Shown in pieces: positions 28,644 to 37,992 of a stretch of 64,000 nt of DNA; the first letter of the stretch is position 1; the number at the start of each line of letters is the position of its first letter. Below the pieces are notes generated by a model. It was not told the DNA's origin, made no database searches, and worked only from the letters and a program-made list of their open reading frames with translations. Made by a program: the position numbers and the translations under genes. Source of the stretch: Methanomassiliicoccaceae archaeon (GTDB lineage Archaea; Thermoplasmatota; Thermoplasmata; Methanomassiliicoccales; Methanomethylophilaceae); assembly GCA_016284295.1 (NCBI GenBank), contig JAEEOP010000034.1:1-64000 (forward strand), given 5' to 3'.

Positions 28644-29825
28644 ATGGGAAACGAATTCACTTTCATTCACTGCGCGGACCTCCATCTGGGGTCCCGCTTC
28701 AAGGGCCTCGGGACGACCGACAGGGCCTTGGCCGAGTCAATGAGGCGTTCGGTCATGGAGTCCTTCGGACGCATCGTGGACATCGCGCTGAAGAGGCATG
28801 CCGATGCGATGGTCATATCCGGGGACATATTCGATGACAGCAATGAGCTGCCGTCCACACGCATGTGGTTCTCGGAGCAGCTCAGGAGGCTGGGCATCCC
28901 GGTATTCATCTGCAGGGGGAACCACGACAGCCGCACCTCGTGGGACGACGCCATCCCCTATCCGGACAATGTACATGAGTTCGGAACCGAGCCGGAGAGG
29001 TTCCCCGTAGGGGACAGGGCGGAGGTCGTGGGGATCAGCTATTCAACACCGCATGAGCAGAGGAACCTGGCCGCGATGCTTACGGGTTCTCCGGACCGCT
29101 TCACGATCGGCTGCGTGCACTGCGACATAGATTCCGTATCGGAGGGATACTCGTACGCCCCATGCTCCGTGGGCGACCTTGTCGGGAAAGGAGTCGACTA
29201 TTGGGCGCTCGGGCACATCCACAAGAGGAACGTCGTCTCGTCGAACCCGTACATCGTCTACCCGGGGAACATCCAGGGCAGGAGCTTCAAGGAGTCCGGC
29301 CAGAAGGGCGCATACCTGGTGACGGTGGCCTCGGGGAGGGTGTCAGCGATGGAGTTCATTCCCACTCAGACGTACGTCTGGGAGAATCCCGTGGTGGACA
29401 TCACGGGCAGATCCCTGACCGATGTGGTGCAGACCTTGTCCAGATCGGTACACGGGAAGACCGTATGCAGGATCACCTTCAAGGGATCCGGCCCGCTGGA
29501 CAGGATGCTCAGGACAAGCCCCGAGGAGGTCCGGAAGGCGATCGCGGATTCCACCGGCGCAGTCGTGTCCGAGATGGTCGTCCAGACATCGCCGGAGATC
29601 GACCTGGAATCGATGGCGGGACGCGGGGATGTGGTGTCGTCGATGATCGCCAGCGGGCGCAGGATAGAGAGCATGCCCACGGGGGAGATCATAGACATCA
29701 TCTGCCGCAATAGGAATCTGGCCCAATATAGGGACGTGTTCGAGGGCATGACCGAAGAGGACATTCGTTCATTGGTCACCGACGCCCTGAAGGGCTGCAT
29801 CGCAAGGCTGGAGGCGTCGGAATGA
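28644..29825 (+). CDS. DNA repair exonuclease (SbcD/Mre11-like)
   Basis: FIHCADLHLGSRFKG...ISGDIFDDSNE...CRGNHDSRTSWDD...YWALGHIHKRN. Confidence 0.92.
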   Translation: MGNEFTFIHCADLHLGSRFKGLGTTDRALAESMRRSVMESFGRIVDIALKRHADAMVISGDIFDDSNELPSTRMWFSEQLRRLGIPVFICRGNHDSRTSWDDAIPYPDNVHEFGTEPERFPVGDRAEVVGISYSTPHEQRNLAAMLTGSPDRFTIGCVHCDIDSVSEGYSYAPCSVGDLVGKGVDYWALGHIHKRNVVSSNPYIVYPGNIQGRSFKESGQKGAYLVTVASGRVSAMEFIPTQTYVWENPVVDITGRSLTDVVQTLSRSVHGKTVCRITFKGSGPLDRMLRTSPEEVRKAIADSTGAVVSEMVVQTSPEIDLESMAGRGDVVSSMIASGRRIESMPTGEIIDIICRNRNLAQYRDVFEGMTEEDIRSLVTDALKGCIARLEASE

Positions 29826-31933
29826 GGATCAGAGGCATCCATATCGACGTCTTCGGCGGGCTCAGGGAGAGGGATCTCGAGCTCGGCCCTGGACTGAACG
29901 TCTTCTACGGCCCGAACGAGTCTGGGAAGACCACGGTCATGGAGTTCGTCAGGACGGTCCTGGTCCCATCCAACAAGCGCAACCTGTACCCGGAGCGCAG
30001 CAAGAAGGACTCCGGGTCGATCACCTATGAGGACGGCGGATCCCAGAAGACCCTGGTGCTCGACCGTGGTTCGGTGTCCGGCGAGGTCCCGGATTGCGTA
30101 AGCGGGCTGGACCCGGAACTGTACCGTTCCGTTTTCGCCATGGACCTGAACGGGCTGAACGACATGGCCCCAGTGGCCGATGACGAGATCAGGTCCAGAT
30201 TCCTCACGGTCCCCGGCGGGGATAGGGTCCCCGCTCTGTTGGAGTCGATCGAGGACGACGTTTCCGGCATAGCAGGCAAGACCGCTGCATCAAAATCGGA
30301 GCTCAATGCCAACCGCGGCGAGCTGAATTCACTTTATTCAAGGATAGCCGAGCTGCGCTCCAAAGCGGAATCGTATTCGGAGCTCAAAGCGAAGGAGGCG
30401 GAGCTGGAGGAGGAGCTGAGGTCCATCTCGGAATCCAACGGCTCCGCACAGGAGAACAACGAGTTGTATGCGAGGGTGGAATCACAGAGGCCCGCCTTCG
30501 CGCAGCTGGCAGACCTGAAATCCAGACGTGCCCAGCTGTCATCAGGCGTCACCGTCAGCCAGGAGGAGAAGGAGACCTACTCCCGTCTCTCCGGGGATGT
30601 CGCCGAGAGGAGCTCATCCTACAACGCGGTGAACGAATCCAGGAAGGACCTTCTTAAGAAGTTCCCCGGCGGGGATGATTCTATAGCAAGATCCAACAGG
30701 GATGCGGTCAGGGGAGTCCTCGACCGCAGGTCGGAGTACATGAGCAGGCGCAGCAGGCCGCTGGAGGTAAAGCAGCCGCCTTCCAAGATCCGCCTTCCGC
30801 TCACCGTAATCCTCCTGGCGGCTGCTGTGGCCTCCTTCGTCCTGATCCCGGGGGACGTCATCGTCAGGGCGACGGCATCTGCGGTTCTGGTGGCAGCTGC
30901 GGCAGGTGCGTTCCTGCTGCTCAAAGGTGGCCATACGTCCGACTCGGGTAACGCCGCATGGCTCCAAAGGTATGAATCTGAGGTCTCCTCAGTGGCAGGC
31001 AGATGCGGCATCCAGCCGTCCTCCACAGAGCGTCAGCTCGAGGTCCTGTCCGATATGGAATCCTCCATGAGTGGATTGGATGCGCTGAAGGGCAGTCTGA
31101 ACGAGTGCAGGATGGAGAAGATGTCCGCCGAGAACAGGCTGCTCGGGTTCCTGACCAGGTTCGGCGGGGAGGAAGGCTATCGCAAGGCTGTCAGGGATTC
31201 GGAGGAGTTGGCCAGGGTGGATTCTGCAATATACTCGGTGCGCAAGGGGATATCCGATTCGGGTTTCGACCCCGACAGTCCTCTTCCGGAGGTCAGCAGG
31301 GTAGATGTGGACCAGGCCCGTGGGGCCGACACCGGCAGAGAGCTCGGAGCTCTGCGCGAGAGGATGAAGGCGGTCCTGGACACCGACGAGCTGGACTCCT
31401 GCATAGACAGGTGCTACATGCTCCGCAGGGACCAGCAGAACATACTTCGCAGGGGTGCCGTGGCGATGCTTTCATCGGCCATCGTCCAGGAGGCATGCGA
31501 CGGGCAGTACTCCGAGGTGCGTCCGGGCGTGGTCAGCACCGCTGACAGGTATCTGGGCATGATGACGATGGACTCTTATCATCTGGACACCGATCCTCGC
31601 AGCAAGACCATCCAGGTCGTGTCCGGCGGCGTGATCAAAGGCCCCAAGCAATGGAGCACAGGGCTCCGCGCGCAGGTGATGCTGTCGATAAAGTTGGCCG
31701 TGGCCAAGGAACTGGGCTCCGGCGAGGTCCCGGTGCTGCTGGACGACGTGCTGCTCCCGTTCGATTCGGAACGCAAGGACGGGGCATGCCGTGCGCTGGT
31801 GCAGGTCTCGAAGGAGATGCAGATCCTCCTGTTCACATGCGACGAACGCATCGCCAGCAAATTGGGCGGTTCGGAGGACGTCAGCATCATTCGCATGCGG
31901 CCTGAACGATGTTACACTCTTTTTATATATTAA
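29822..31933 (+). CDS. SMC-like AAA ATPase (YhaN/Rad50-like)
   Basis: MRIRGIHIDVFGGLRERDLELGPGLNVFYGPNESGKTTVMEFVRTVL; internal TM-like segment LPLTVILLAAAVASFVLIPG; C-terminal VLLDDVLLPFDSERKDGACRAL. TAA stop. Confidence 0.88.
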   Translation: MRIRGIHIDVFGGLRERDLELGPGLNVFYGPNESGKTTVMEFVRTVLVPSNKRNLYPERSKKDSGSITYEDGGSQKTLVLDRGSVSGEVPDCVSGLDPELYRSVFAMDLNGLNDMAPVADDEIRSRFLTVPGGDRVPALLESIEDDVSGIAGKTAASKSELNANRGELNSLYSRIAELRSKAESYSELKAKEAELEEELRSISESNGSAQENNELYARVESQRPAFAQLADLKSRRAQLSSGVTVSQEEKETYSRLSGDVAERSSSYNAVNESRKDLLKKFPGGDDSIARSNRDAVRGVLDRRSEYMSRRSRPLEVKQPPSKIRLPLTVILLAAAVASFVLIPGDVIVRATASAVLVAAAAGAFLLLKGGHTSDSGNAAWLQRYESEVSSVAGRCGIQPSSTERQLEVLSDMESSMSGLDALKGSLNECRMEKMSAENRLLGFLTRFGGEEGYRKAVRDSEELARVDSAIYSVRKGISDSGFDPDSPLPEVSRVDVDQARGADTGRELGALRERMKAVLDTDELDSCIDRCYMLRRDQQNILRRGAVAMLSSAIVQEACDGQYSEVRPGVVSTADRYLGMMTMDSYHLDTDPRSKTIQVVSGGVIKGPKQWSTGLRAQVMLSIKLAVAKELGSGEVPVLLDDVLLPFDSERKDGACRALVQVSKEMQILLFTCDERIASKLGGSEDVSIIRMRPERCYTLFIY

Positions 31934-32167
31934 TTAGAAAATGTGGGAGCAGGGAGCACTGAGTTCCCTGTTCACACATACAATATCACGATCATCACTC
32001 GTCATATGACGAACATCCTGAGGATCCGGGCAACGGAGCGCCGACCCGACAAAGATGAGGTCCATCGGGATTTGGTTAAAATTGGGCGCGGCCGGATGGA
32101 AGCGGGCCGCGTAGGGATGCGCAGAGCAGGGACGATAGTTCTCCGAAAAACCCCATGGAGGGTATAA

Positions 32168-33976
32168 ATGAACATTGATCCCAATGCAACGAAGTATATG
32201 GTGAAGGCGAAGATCAGCGCTGACGGCGTCATTGACAGACCCGATGTCGTCGGAGCGATCTTCGGACAGACGGAAGGACTCCTCGGAGACGAACTGGACC
32301 TCAGGGACCTGCAGAAATCCGGAAGGATCGGAAGGATCGAGGTGGAGACCGTCACCAAGGGCGGGAAGTCCGAGGGAATCATCTACATGTCATCGAGCCT
32401 GGACCAGGTCGAGACCGTCATCCTCGCATCCGCTCTCGAGACCGTCGACCGCGTAGGGCCCTGCAAGGCATCCGTTCATGTTTTAGGAATCGAGGATGTC
32501 CGTGTCACCAAGAGGGAGAAGGTCGTCGAGCGTGCCAAGGAGCTGCTCAACGAGCTCATGAAGCAGTCCGAGGGCTCAAGCACCAACCTGCTCAACAGCG
32601 TCAAGCAGAGCGTCCAGGTAGAGGAGATCACCACCTACGGACCCGACAGATGCCCCGCCGGACCCAACGTCAGGGATTCCGAGGCGATCATCATCGTCGA
32701 GGGCAGGTCCGATGTCCTCAACCTTCTCAAGGCCGGTATCAAGAACGCCATCGCAGTAGAGGGTACCAACATCCCCAAGACCGTCCAGGACCTCTCCAGA
32801 GAGAGGGTCGTTACGGCATTCACCGACGGCGACAGGGGAGGAGAGCTCATCCTCAGGGAGCTCTTCCAGGTCGCAGAGGTCGACTTCGTCGCCCGTGCAC
32901 CCCGCGCCCACGAGGTCGAGGAGCTGTCCGCTAAGCAGATCGTCAAGTGCCTCCGCAACAAGGTGCCTGGCGACCAGTACATGGAGATGAACAACCTCAG
33001 CTTCGAAGAGAGGTCCTTCGACGAGCTCGACAAGTTCGAGCCCGAGGGAGACTACAGGCGCGACAGGAGGGACCGTGACGACAGGCGCGAGGAGCGCCGC
33101 GACAGGAGGGACCGTGACGACAGGCGCGAGGAGCGCCGCGACAGGAGGGACCGTGACGACAGGCGCGAGGAGCGTTCAAGGGACCGCGATGAGCGCCGCA
33201 AGGAGCGTTTCAACAACGAGGCCCTCGACAAGTACAGGAAGAAGCGCGAGGAGCGCCAGGAGAGGGAGGAGAAGGAGCTCGAAGTGACCCCTGAACCCGC
33301 CAAGGAGACCCTGGAGGAGTTCCTCGAGGAGGAGCCCGAGGCACAGGAGCTCACCCCTGAGGAGACGGAGTTCGAGCAGGCTGCAAAGGATGCGGCAGAG
33401 GAACCCGCCGAAGAGCCTGTGGAGGAAGAGAAGCCCAAGAAGTCCACCAAGAGGAAGAAGGACGCTGAGGAGAAGCCCAAGAAGTCCACCAAGAGGAAGT
33501 CCAAGGCCGTAGAGGAAGCCCCAGAGGAGCCTGCTGCTGAGGAACCCGCTGAGGAACCCGCTGAAGAACCTGCAGAGGAACCGAAAGAGGAGCCTGCTGA
33601 GGAAGAGACCGTCGTCGAGAAGCCCAAGCCCAAAGCAAGGTCGCTCCGCGGCAAGAAGATCATCAGCGACAAGGTGCTGACCCCCGAGCAGGAGGCGTAT
33701 CGCGACATGCTGCTCGAGCTCTCCACCACACACAACGCCAACGTCCTCGATGCAGACAACAAGGTCATCAAGCAGGTGGCAGTCAAGAGCCTCGTCAACT
33801 CCCTGAAGGAGGACGGCGATGAGGTGTCCGCCATCGTGTTCGACGGAGTGATCTCCCAGAGGATCATCGACGTCTCATCGGACAAGGGAATCAAGATCGT
33901 CGTCGGAACCCGCAAGGGGAACATCTCCAAGATGCCTGCCGACGTCACGATCTGGACCAAGGAAGATCTCGTTTGA
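32168..33976 (+). CDS. dnaG: Archaeal DnaG-type primase (TOPRIM) with long charged insert
   Basis: MNIDPNATKYMVKAKISADGVIDRPDVVGAIFGQTEGLLGDELDLRDLQ...SEAIIIVEGRSDVLNLLKAGIKNAIAVEG...FTDGDRGGELILREL. Confidence 0.94.
   Translation: MNIDPNATKYMVKAKISADGVIDRPDVVGAIFGQTEGLLGDELDLRDLQKSGRIGRIEVETVTKGGKSEGIIYMSSSLDQVETVILASALETVDRVGPCKASVHVLGIEDVRVTKREKVVERAKELLNELMKQSEGSSTNLLNSVKQSVQVEEITTYGPDRCPAGPNVRDSEAIIIVEGRSDVLNLLKAGIKNAIAVEGTNIPKTVQDLSRERVVTAFTDGDRGGELILRELFQVAEVDFVARAPRAHEVEELSAKQIVKCLRNKVPGDQYMEMNNLSFEERSFDELDKFEPEGDYRRDRRDRDDRREERRDRRDRDDRREERRDRRDRDDRREERSRDRDERRKERFNNEALDKYRKKREERQEREEKELEVTPEPAKETLEEFLEEEPEAQELTPEETEFEQAAKDAAEEPAEEPVEEEKPKKSTKRKKDAEEKPKKSTKRKSKAVEEAPEEPAAEEPAEEPAEEPAEEPKEEPAEEETVVEKPKPKARSLRGKKIISDKVLTPEQEAYRDMLLELSTTHNANVLDADNKVIKQVAVKSLVNSLKEDGDEVSAIVFDGVISQRIIDVSSDKGIKIVVGTRKGNISKMPADVTIWTKEDLV
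33062..33174 (+). repeat. 39-bp tandem repeat (about 3 copies) within dnaG
   Basis: gacaggagggaccgtgacgacaggcgcgaggagcgccgc starting at 33062, 33101 and 33140; encodes DRRDRDDRREERR. Confidence 0.9.
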
Positions 33977-33981
33977 TACCC

Positions 33982-35499
33982 ATGACGAAACAAGTGCATG
34001 TAGAAACCTGGGAGGATGTAGAAGCCCTCAAATCGACGGCGGATATCCTCCTGCCCTCCGATCCCCTCGACAGGGTGCTCGGTCAGGAAGAGGCCATCGA
34101 GCTCGCCAAGATTGCGGCGAAGCAGCGCAGGCACCTCCTCTTGGTCGGTCCCCCCGGGACCGGAAAGTCGATGATAGCCCGTGCCCTCTCCATGAACCTT
34201 CCCGCTCCCAAGCACGAGGTCCGCGTGGTCAAGAACCCGGAGAACCCGGAGAGGCCGCTGTTGTCCGTGCTGGACGAGGAGGAGGTCCTCAAGGAAGAGG
34301 ACATCAAGGCCGCATCCGTCGGCATCCTGCTGACTCCCGAGGAGGCCCCCAACAACGTCGCGGAGCACCTCGGATACAAGTGCAAGAACTGCGGAGGGTA
34401 CTCCCTCCCCACCGACCTGACCTGCCCCCACTGCAATCAGAGCAAGATGGACCAGGCGGTCAACAAATCCAACCCGTTCCAGGACATCCTTAACAACCTC
34501 AGCGGTGTGCTGGAGGTCAACATGCCCGAGCTCACCGCCGGGAAGGAGAAGGTCACCACCCGCGACAGGAATGACGAGCAGGTCATCTTCGAGCGTGCAG
34601 GCGACAAGATCCGCAAGCTCGACAGGGCAGCAATCGAGAAGAGGGCGGAGCTCCAGAGCACCAGCAACGAGAAGACGCTGGTCAATCTCAGGAGGAACCC
34701 CTTCGTGCTCGCCACCGGTGCATCCGAGACCGAGCTGCTGGGAGACGTCCGCCACGACCCCTACGGAGGCCATGAGAAGCTCGGGTCCCCCGCTTACGAG
34801 AGGGTCGTCGCCGGAGCCGTCCACGAGGCGCACGAAGGTGTGCTGTTCATCGACGAGATCTCCCATCTCAAGGACCTGCAGAGGTACATCCTCACAGCGA
34901 TGCAGGACAAGGTCTTCCCCATCACGGGAAGGAACCCCCAGTCCGCCGGAGCCAGTGTCAAGGTAGATGCGGTGCCTTGCGACTTCATCCTCGTCGCGGC
35001 ATGCAACATCCAGGACCTCGAGAACATCCTCTCGCCCCTCAGGTCGAGGATCATCGGAAACGGTTATGAGATCCTGGTGGACATCGCCATGCCGGACACC
35101 CCCCACAACCGCGCCAGATACGCGCAGTTCGTGGCTCAGGAGGTCCAGCTGGACGGTCACATTCCGCACGCGACCATCGATGCCGTGGAGAAGATCATCG
35201 CCGAAGGAAAGAGGCGCGCCAAGCTGGACAACCAGAACAACGCGCTCACCCTCAGGCTGAGGGAGCTGGGCGGACTCATCCGCTCCGCCGGGGACATCGC
35301 CGTGATGGAGAACTCCAAGTACATCACCGGCGACCACATCGAGAGGGCCCTGAGGAGATCCCGCAGCGTCGAGGAGCAGATCAAGGACCGCTACGGATCC
35401 TACAACAAGGGACTCTCCAAGGACGTCTCGTCCGCTCAGAAGGAGAGGTCCAGTTACTACTTCGAGACGGAGCACCTGGACGACTCCATGTTCTCCTGA
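33982..35499 (+). CDS. Lon (LonB)-like AAA+ ATPase with zinc-ribbon insert, lacking the peptidase domain
   Basis: RVLGQEEAIELAKIAAKQRRHLLLVGPPGTGKSMIARALS...YKCKNCGGYSLPTDLTCPHCNQ...EGVLFIDEISHLKDLQRYILTAMQ. Ends before any S16 catalytic region. Confidence 0.82.
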   Translation: MTKQVHVETWEDVEALKSTADILLPSDPLDRVLGQEEAIELAKIAAKQRRHLLLVGPPGTGKSMIARALSMNLPAPKHEVRVVKNPENPERPLLSVLDEEEVLKEEDIKAASVGILLTPEEAPNNVAEHLGYKCKNCGGYSLPTDLTCPHCNQSKMDQAVNKSNPFQDILNNLSGVLEVNMPELTAGKEKVTTRDRNDEQVIFERAGDKIRKLDRAAIEKRAELQSTSNEKTLVNLRRNPFVLATGASETELLGDVRHDPYGGHEKLGSPAYERVVAGAVHEAHEGVLFIDEISHLKDLQRYILTAMQDKVFPITGRNPQSAGASVKVDAVPCDFILVAACNIQDLENILSPLRSRIIGNGYEILVDIAMPDTPHNRARYAQFVAQEVQLDGHIPHATIDAVEKIIAEGKRRAKLDNQNNALTLRLRELGGLIRSAGDIAVMENSKYITGDHIERALRRSRSVEEQIKDRYGSYNKGLSKDVSSAQKERSSYYFETEHLDDSMFS

Positions 35500-35588
35500 A
35501 ATCCTTTACAGGGGGGTCCTCCCCCTTGCATATTCTTCGAGCATTCCTCGATAACAGTCATATATCCATCCCAGTCTATTCGCCTGTG

Positions 35589-37547
35589 ATGAGATACAGG
35601 ACGGTCCTAGCGGCGTTGGCCATTCTTCTTATGGTGTCAGCCGTCGCTATCTCCGTATCCATGCAGCAGGCGGATTCTGCCGCGGCGGACGAAGGCCCGA
35701 TCATCATCCTTCCGCAGGACACTTATCCCGATGCGGATGTCATCATAACAGCGGACGATAGAGGATACACTTTGGTCACTTTCAAGGCCTACGGCGATTA
35801 TGTCGTGACCGAGGAGCATCCGTCCATATGGTTCACGGAGACTTACAGGCCCAACCTGGACCTCACGGTCCGTAACATGTCGGAGGCCCCCGGGACCATG
35901 AAGATCGTATTCGACGGGGCCACGGTGAAGAGGCTGACGCTGCTGAACGTCGATTACAGGCAGGGGCTCAACGCAGGTATGGATCTGAGCTTCACCATGT
36001 ACGGCGGAACCATCCAGACCCTTTCGGTGCTGACCGTGTCCAAGGATGTGAAGGGCTATCTTCCATCTTCCTATGATTCCGCCCCGATGCCGCTGAGGTC
36101 CGCCGACATCAATCTGATCTCCGGAAAGATAGACCTCATCAACCCTACGACCGACATGGTCTCCATAAGCGATTACTCGCTGACCATGGAGTACCGCATG
36201 ACGGTCAACAGGGTGTTCACCACCGGCGAGAACGGCAGGTACTCCAACGTCTATGTCGCCATGCACGGTGCGACCATCGGATACATGGCGAACATCGCCT
36301 CGAAGATAGGCAATCTGGAGTACGAGATCCTGTCCGGGAGCATCGACTACTTCGCCATAGGGGCCAACTCCGAGCACAATTCGAGCAGGAACCTGTCGTC
36401 GATGGCAACATCGTACGTTAGCGGGGACGTCTCAGTCCACATCGGGGAGGAGACGGAGTTCACGCAATGCATCATAGGTGCGGGGATCCTGAACATCCCC
36501 CATGTCCTGTGCAATGGCGAGGTCATAACCGATGATGTCGTCCACATGGTGGTCATCGATGCACCGGGAACGACCATCAACAACGACATGGCATTCCTCA
36601 GCGAGAGGAGGAACACCGCGTATCACTTCTACGACTACAAGATCGGGCAGATGCCCTATCCCACGGTCATAATGGATTATTTCAAGTACAACAACAAGTC
36701 CGAGCGCGTCTATTCGGAGAGCGGTGTGTGGACCTCGATGTCCTCGACCATCTTGCCGGTGGGATCGGTGTTCTCGATCAACGCGGATTACTACATCACG
36801 TCGGATGCCACCTTCACCGTGTCCAAAGGCGCAACGATGTACAACTCGGACGATTTCATCATCTGCGGAACGCTGACGATCGACGGCACCCTGGTGAACA
36901 ACTCGTTCATCCAATCCAGGCCCGGTTCCACCATCACAGGGAACACCTCCGGAATCGGTGCGATAGCGGATTACGTCTACTATTCGGAGCCGACATCGAA
37001 CATCGATGTGATCTCCCACACGGCCGCGATAGTCGTGGCGCAGAACACGCAGTATCCGATCGAGAAGATCTCCGCCAGCCTCTTCGAGGACACCATATCG
37101 GTGACCATCGCCATCGGCGGTACGCAGCGTATCTTCTCCGACCAGATCTCCATATCTCTGCAGGACATCGGCCCGTCAGGCGATTTCGTGGATTCGTACA
37201 GGCTGGAGATCAAAGGCATCGACAGGACCCTCCTTGGACTTTGTACGGTGGATGTCAAGCTGCCTGTGAACCCCAACGAGTGCACGGCTGTGTACGTCTA
37301 CAACTCCGAAACCCAGAAGTACGACCTCCTGGCCACGGCGGAGTACGAATCGTCGATAACGTTCGATGCGGGTTCGGATAACCAGTTCTTCATGTACACC
37401 TATACGACGGACAGGCCGGTCCTTCCGGATTATTCCCCGATAGCGATCAACGCGGAGATCAAGCCTCTCGATTATTGGCTGTTCGCCGCGATCATAGCGG
37501 TGCTGGCGGTGACCGTCTATGCGCTGGTCACGATGAGGCGCCCCTGA
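35589..37547 (+). CDS. Secreted/membrane-anchored surface protein
   Basis: N-terminal signal-like MRYRTVLAALAILLMVSAVAISVSM and C-terminal TM LDYWLFAAIIAVLAVTVYALVTMRRP. Confidence 0.7.
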   Translation: MRYRTVLAALAILLMVSAVAISVSMQQADSAAADEGPIIILPQDTYPDADVIITADDRGYTLVTFKAYGDYVVTEEHPSIWFTETYRPNLDLTVRNMSEAPGTMKIVFDGATVKRLTLLNVDYRQGLNAGMDLSFTMYGGTIQTLSVLTVSKDVKGYLPSSYDSAPMPLRSADINLISGKIDLINPTTDMVSISDYSLTMEYRMTVNRVFTTGENGRYSNVYVAMHGATIGYMANIASKIGNLEYEILSGSIDYFAIGANSEHNSSRNLSSMATSYVSGDVSVHIGEETEFTQCIIGAGILNIPHVLCNGEVITDDVVHMVVIDAPGTTINNDMAFLSERRNTAYHFYDYKIGQMPYPTVIMDYFKYNNKSERVYSESGVWTSMSSTILPVGSVFSINADYYITSDATFTVSKGATMYNSDDFIICGTLTIDGTLVNNSFIQSRPGSTITGNTSGIGAIADYVYYSEPTSNIDVISHTAAIVVAQNTQYPIEKISASLFEDTISVTIAIGGTQRIFSDQISISLQDIGPSGDFVDSYRLEIKGIDRTLLGLCTVDVKLPVNPNECTAVYVYNSETQKYDLLATAEYESSITFDAGSDNQFFMYTYTTDRPVLPDYSPIAINAEIKPLDYWLFAAIIAVLAVTVYALVTMRRP

Positions 37548-37992
37548 GGCCGTCCAGCCTCAGCAGCATCCTGATGCCGTCCTGTCCCGGGCCGTAGAGG
37601 TCGCGGACCTCCTCCTTGTCGACGAACCCCCATCTGGTGTAGAGGCCATGGGCCCTGCGGTTGCTGGTGCGGAGCTCAAGCTGGATCTCGGAATAACCCT
37701 GCATGAAGCAGCACACGCGGAACTTCTCGAACAGGGATGTGCCGATGCCTCTGTCCCTGTACCTCTCATCGACTGCGAACAGGGTGATGGATGCCCTCCT
37801 CTTGTCGATCGGGGTGCTGCAAAGGGCACCTATTATGTTCCCGACAGGGTCCGTGGCCACAAACTGTCCCTCTGGCCACATCATGATGAAGTATTCGATC
37901 ACGTCCAAGGAGAAGCTCCCGTCCAGATTGCGGTTCATGAGGGAGAAGACCGATATCGAATCGGTCAGCTCCATCCTGCGGCAGATGGTCAT
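37528..37992 (-). CDS. GNAT N-acetyltransferase (RimI-like)
   Basis: ITLFAVDERYRDRGIGTSLFEKF...ELRTSNRRAHGLYTRWGF. Confidence 0.88.
   Translation of the reverse strand: MTICRRMELTDSISVFSLMNRNLDGSFSLDVIEYFIMMWPEGQFVATDPVGNIIGALCSTPIDKRRASITLFAVDERYRDRGIGTSLFEKFRVCCFMQGYSEIQLELRTSNRRAHGLYTRWGFVDKEEVRDLYGPGQDGIRMLLRLDGLRGASS

Noticed and set aside
31931-31940. TAG shortly after the TAA of the YhaN-like gene
   Set aside because: Lies beyond the TAA stop, so it is irrelevant to recoding.
33062-33174. 39-bp repeats considered as a CRISPR array
   Set aside because: No unique spacers; repeats are contiguous, in frame and encode part of DnaG.
33052-35475. 807-aa minus-strand ORF opposite dnaG and the Lon-like gene
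   Set aside because: Antisense to two well-recognised genes; low-complexity Ser/Arg/Leu-rich translation typical of the opposite strand of GC-rich genes.
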